64,000 nucleotides of DNA, from positions 5,146,001 through 5,210,000 of the forward strand of contig OX637293.1 of the NCBI GenBank assembly GCA_951799445.1. Reading direction: 5' to 3'. Made by a program: the position numbers and the translations under genes. Within the stretch, counting starts at the first letter, position 1. Every line of letters begins with the position of its first letter. Positions 60,836 to 64,000 of the stretch are shown piece by piece. The notes beneath the pieces were generated by a model. The model had not been told where the DNA came from and searched no databases. It saw only the letters and a list, made by a program, of their open reading frames with translations. The DNA comes from Pseudisothecium myosuroides (taxonomy: Eukaryota > Streptophyta > Bryopsida > Hypnales > Lembophyllaceae).

Positions 60836-61765
60836 TTAACCCCTAAAGGACCAAGCCATTTTCAGGCTCCAAAACCACTGAAAACTGCCATTTCTGCTAC
60901 AATCACTCCCTAAACCAAATTTTTTTTTTTTTTTACAATCTAACCGTAGGATCTTCTACTTCACTTGTCTCAGATTATGTGGTAAGAATTTCAAGACATT
61001 TGACCATTTTGATTGGAAGATATTAGCATTCAAAGTTGGGAAAAAAAGGTTTTTTGAACTGTTTCCTGCAATTTCAGATGACTTTGACACCCATTTGTGG
61101 ATTTTTTTTGCACTACACAACAAAAAGTTGTAATTTTATATGTTGAACATTTGAGTTGAGAGTTTGGGAAAAAAATTTCAGAATGTCAAACCTTGATTTT
61201 CACATATAAAAAAATTGTTAAGTAGAAGTAGGTCCAAAATTGAACAAAACACTAAATTGTTAATAGCTCTTAGGTGGAATTAAAAAAACATAATCCCAAC
61301 GGTGGGATTGTTCTTACAAACAAACTTGACCTTTTCAAAAAAAAAAAATTGAAAAAAATTGAAAATTGAATTGAAAATTGAATTCTATAAGTGTTATTTT
61401 TTTGAAGATGCTTAAATTGCCCGAAAAACAAGATTGTCCATAACTTTCTCATTCTGAGTCCAAGTAGAATGAATCAAAGCTTCAAATGTACACAAAAACA
61501 TGATCTTTGAGAAAAAAATTTTTTTTAAAAAAAATCATTTTTCTGTGGGTTTTTTTTTCTGCCCGGCGAACTGCTTTTTTGCTTTAGGATGCCATAACTT
61601 TTGCTCCCGGGCACCGATTGAAAAAAAAATTATATTTTTAGAAAGCTATTGTGATTCCCTATCTTCAAAAAAAGTTTCAAAAAATCGGGTTAAAATTTCA
61701 GGTCGCACGAGCCTGCCCAAAATCCCAAGTGTCCCCCGAGGGGACTTTGGTCCTTTAGGGGTTAA
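60836..61765 (+). mobile_element. TTAA-ended element, copy 7 (best preserved)
   Basis: The left end TTAACCCCTAAAGGACCAAG and right end TTTGGTCCTTTAGGGGTTAA are inverted for 18 bases or more without mismatch. Length 930 bp. There is no transposase frame; the longest frame (107 codons) is not shared with other copies. It serves here as the reference for the family. Confidence 0.82.
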
Positions 61766-63057
61766 ATTGCAAAAATGCAACTATGTAAGTATAAAGTCAA
61801 TTAAGTCACAAAAAAATTCTTAAAGTTTAAGGTAAATATCTTTTAATCATTGAGCTTTTTCATTTTGAAATTGACATATAATACTTCATTGAGTTAACTT
61901 ACATGATATTATCATTGGCTTAGAAAAATGAGCCAAATTTTTTTACAGTGTTTTGAGTGGAGATTAAAAAGACATTTCATCTCATAATTCTTCATTTGCT
62001 TATCTAAATTGGATAAAAAATAGTGGGCTAGAAAGCTAATAATATGATATTTGCTATCCAAAAATATTTTTTTGACTTTACAATTGCATGCTCAAAAAAT
62101 GCATAAGCCCAATATGGGCTTTTTTTAGTCATTTAGGGATTAATTGCGTGATTGAAAACTCAAAATCACTTCTAACCCTAATTTTAAGAGCTATGAGTTT
62201 TTGAAAATCTTACGTTTTTTAAATTGTAAACAATCTAAAGTCCCAATTATACAAACTATAGACAAATGATCATCACAATTCTTCTACTCTAATAATATAG
62301 TCAATCCCAAATTAACCCATTTCATGCTAGCAAGCCCATCCGGTTTCATGCTAGTACCGTTTGAAGTAGAAATGTGCACAAGTTGGTAGCAATCCAAGTG
62401 CGCCATGGATTGCTTATCAATGTTGACAATTAAAATTTGATCCATTGTCGTTAGCTAGTAAGCCCCATGCATGCAACTATTTGTAATTTTGTATGCCTCA
62501 TATTGGGATGACTTGGTGCTACCCTTGTCTATTTTAGTCTTTTAGATGTCATTTTGGTGCTACATCATGAAATTAGCAAACCGGGACGCAATGGAAAGAG
62601 CCATAGATAGCTAAATCTATAGAATGGCACTTTGTTTCTTAAAGCAGTGTATGTACCTCGCTCTGGCTCCGAGTTGTATGGAAGTTAGCTTTTGTTGAAA
62701 GTATACACTTGACCCCTAATGATCCAAGTGACCATTTTTGTTTGTTGCCCCTCTTTTTTGAGCTACCTATCCTCAACTTTTCAATTTTTATTTCAATAAA
62801 AATTATTTTTAGGAAATAGACTGTGTTATAAATTCAATGGTAGTAGTTTCATCAAATTCTAAGTTAAAATTTGCCTTGTAGAATTTTTAAAATTTGAATG
62901 GTATAATATAGTTTAGGGATCATGTTTTTGTGGTTTAATAGTTTGGGCATGGGCCAAAAAGTCAGTCAACCTATGCAATTATTGCCCACCGCAAAAGGGC
63001 AAATCTAAAGAGCTCAAGGAGAAGACAAGAATGAACCATTCCATTAGAGAAAAAATC

Positions 63058-63408
63058 AGCCCTCCGGAGGGCTGCTCCGTAGTGACATGTCAAGCTATTA
63101 AAATGCTTGGCCTGTCACTGCAGAACTGGCCCTCGGTGAGCAGTCGAAACGGTTAGAAATCGGATTTTATTTATTTTTATTTATTTTTAATTTTAATTTT
63201 AATTTTAATTTTTTTTTAAGACCAAAAAATTAAAAAAAAATAAAAAAAAAATAAAAAAAAAAATTTTTTTTTAGTCGTATATTTCGTTTCTTGCGCCACT
63301 GTTGCAGCAGAAACTGCTGCGCGGAAATAGGAGAAAAATTGATTTTTTTGCAAAAAATAAATAAATTTCAGGGTCCTCCCGAGGGCTGTGGAGCAGCCCT
63401 CCGGAGGG
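63058..63408. mobile_element. GCCCTCCGGAGGGC-ended element
   Basis: The left end GCCCTCCGGAGGGCTGCTCC pairs with the right end GGAGCAGCCCTCCGGAGGGC. The similarity extends a few bases outward (AGAAAA against TTTTCT). The terminal block is itself palindromic (CCTCCGGAGG). The interior has a T-rich then A-rich tract near 63160-63270 and a CAGCAG-AAA-CTGCTG hairpin. No target duplication could be fixed. Length about 350 bp. Confidence 0.75.
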
Positions 63409-64000
63409 CCCAGATTTTCTTTAATGCTTGTTTCCCTTACAGACACTACTCTCATTTTCAGTGACCAATGTGCATTGCAAGCTCCACCAAAAATTGCAAA
63501 ATTGATGGAATGTTGTGAAATTTTACATGAGCATTTTCAACTCTCTTGTCTTTCACTGAGCACAAAAGTTCATCATTTCAAAATCATCTCACTAAAATAT
63601 GCTCCTTCAAAGTGCAGGCTAACTTGTTTTTCCATTGACCCAAATATAACTTCAAACTTAATATCTACTAAATTGTGTGGTCAAATAATCTGAATTTTTT
63701 TGAGGTTCTCACTTTCAATGTGAACTACAAGATCCTATGGTTACATTCTATCTAATCTCAAGAAACAATGAGAATACAAAACTAATTGGCAATGACAATG
63801 TCCTAAGTAGAATACAAACAATCACCCAACCCAGCTTGCGTTTGGTGCTTTGTGACTGAAATTTCACACAACCAAGTAGACTGAGGGTCATCAGACAATT
63901 TCTCTATTTCCTTTGGAATCTCTTCTCTTTGTACCAATTACTGCACAAAAATCTATGTACATGTTTGCAATGATGCAAGGAAGACATCTTATATCCTATT

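Larger units (their letters stand above)
54982..64000. other. Intergenic region to window end
   Basis: No recognisable gene in about 9 kb. It contains the 154-bp direct repeats, three TIR elements, a minisatellite, a TTAA-ended element and poly-A/T tracts. The 97-residue minus frame at 55472-55765 has hydrophobic stretches but no family motif. The 99-residue frame at 57612-57911 ends in short GF(K/R) repeats and looks like a chance frame. A left-end-like motif GACCCCTAATGATCCAAG at 62711 and a 'gatcctatggttac' block near 63732 hint at a further, decayed TTAA-family copy. Confidence 0.5.

Noticed and set aside
3461..61765. Repeated 'TTTAGGGG' looked at first like interstitial plant telomere repeats (TTTAGGG).
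   Set aside because: The motif is never in tandem and always marks the end of a TTAA-flanked element.

Overview
The window looks like nuclear DNA of a seedless land plant with swimming sperm, most likely a bryophyte. The non-coding DNA is AT-rich, introns are mostly a few hundred bases and follow GT-AG (two GC-AG), and one protein looks plastid-targeted. Two genes typical of motile axonemes are present: a sperm-tail PG-rich (SHIPPO) repeat protein and an RSPH1-type MORN protein. Species-level assignment is not possible from the sequence alone.

Eight protein genes can be supported. Left to right they are: the 3' part of a SHIPPO-repeat gene (1-1893, +); an RSPH1-like radial-spoke-head gene (8710-10355, +, 4 exons); a membrane RING-HC E3 ligase (11323-12129, -, 1 exon); a DUF3598/CpcS-like plastid protein (18063-22228, +, 6 exons); a 17-exon nuclear protein joining a CHD6-9-like C-terminal region to FYRN/FYRC (25864-33712, -); an HMA-fold protein without a metal-binding CxxC (41909-43796, -, 4 exons); a PP1 inhibitor-3 (PPP1R11) homologue (53105-53467, -); and an LTO1 (Yae1-type deca-GX3) homologue (53521-53967, -). 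The last two lie head-to-tail only 53 bp apart. The exon models keep reading phase throughout, which is strong internal support. Apart from the two sperm-flagellum genes, the genes have unrelated housekeeping or regulatory roles.

The rest, well over half of the window, is intergenic and full of non-autonomous DNA elements. I can define: (a) a family of about 0.9-1.5 kb elements ending in TTAACCCCTAAAGG...CCTTTAGGGGTTAA, six near-complete copies plus one full-length member with altered tips, with piggyBac-like TTAA termini; (b) two CACTA-type MITEs with 3-bp target duplications, one of them a perfect 104-bp hairpin; (c) a TAAGGTAG-ended family; (d) several other TIR elements, some with clear target-site duplications; (e) a 414-bp foldback; and (f) a roughly 3-kb imperfect palindrome between the convergent 3' ends of the DUF3598 and FYR genes. 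Local tandem duplications occur in an HMA-gene intron, upstream of LTO1 and in intergenic DNA. No rRNA, tRNA, CRISPR array or autonomous transposase gene was recognised.
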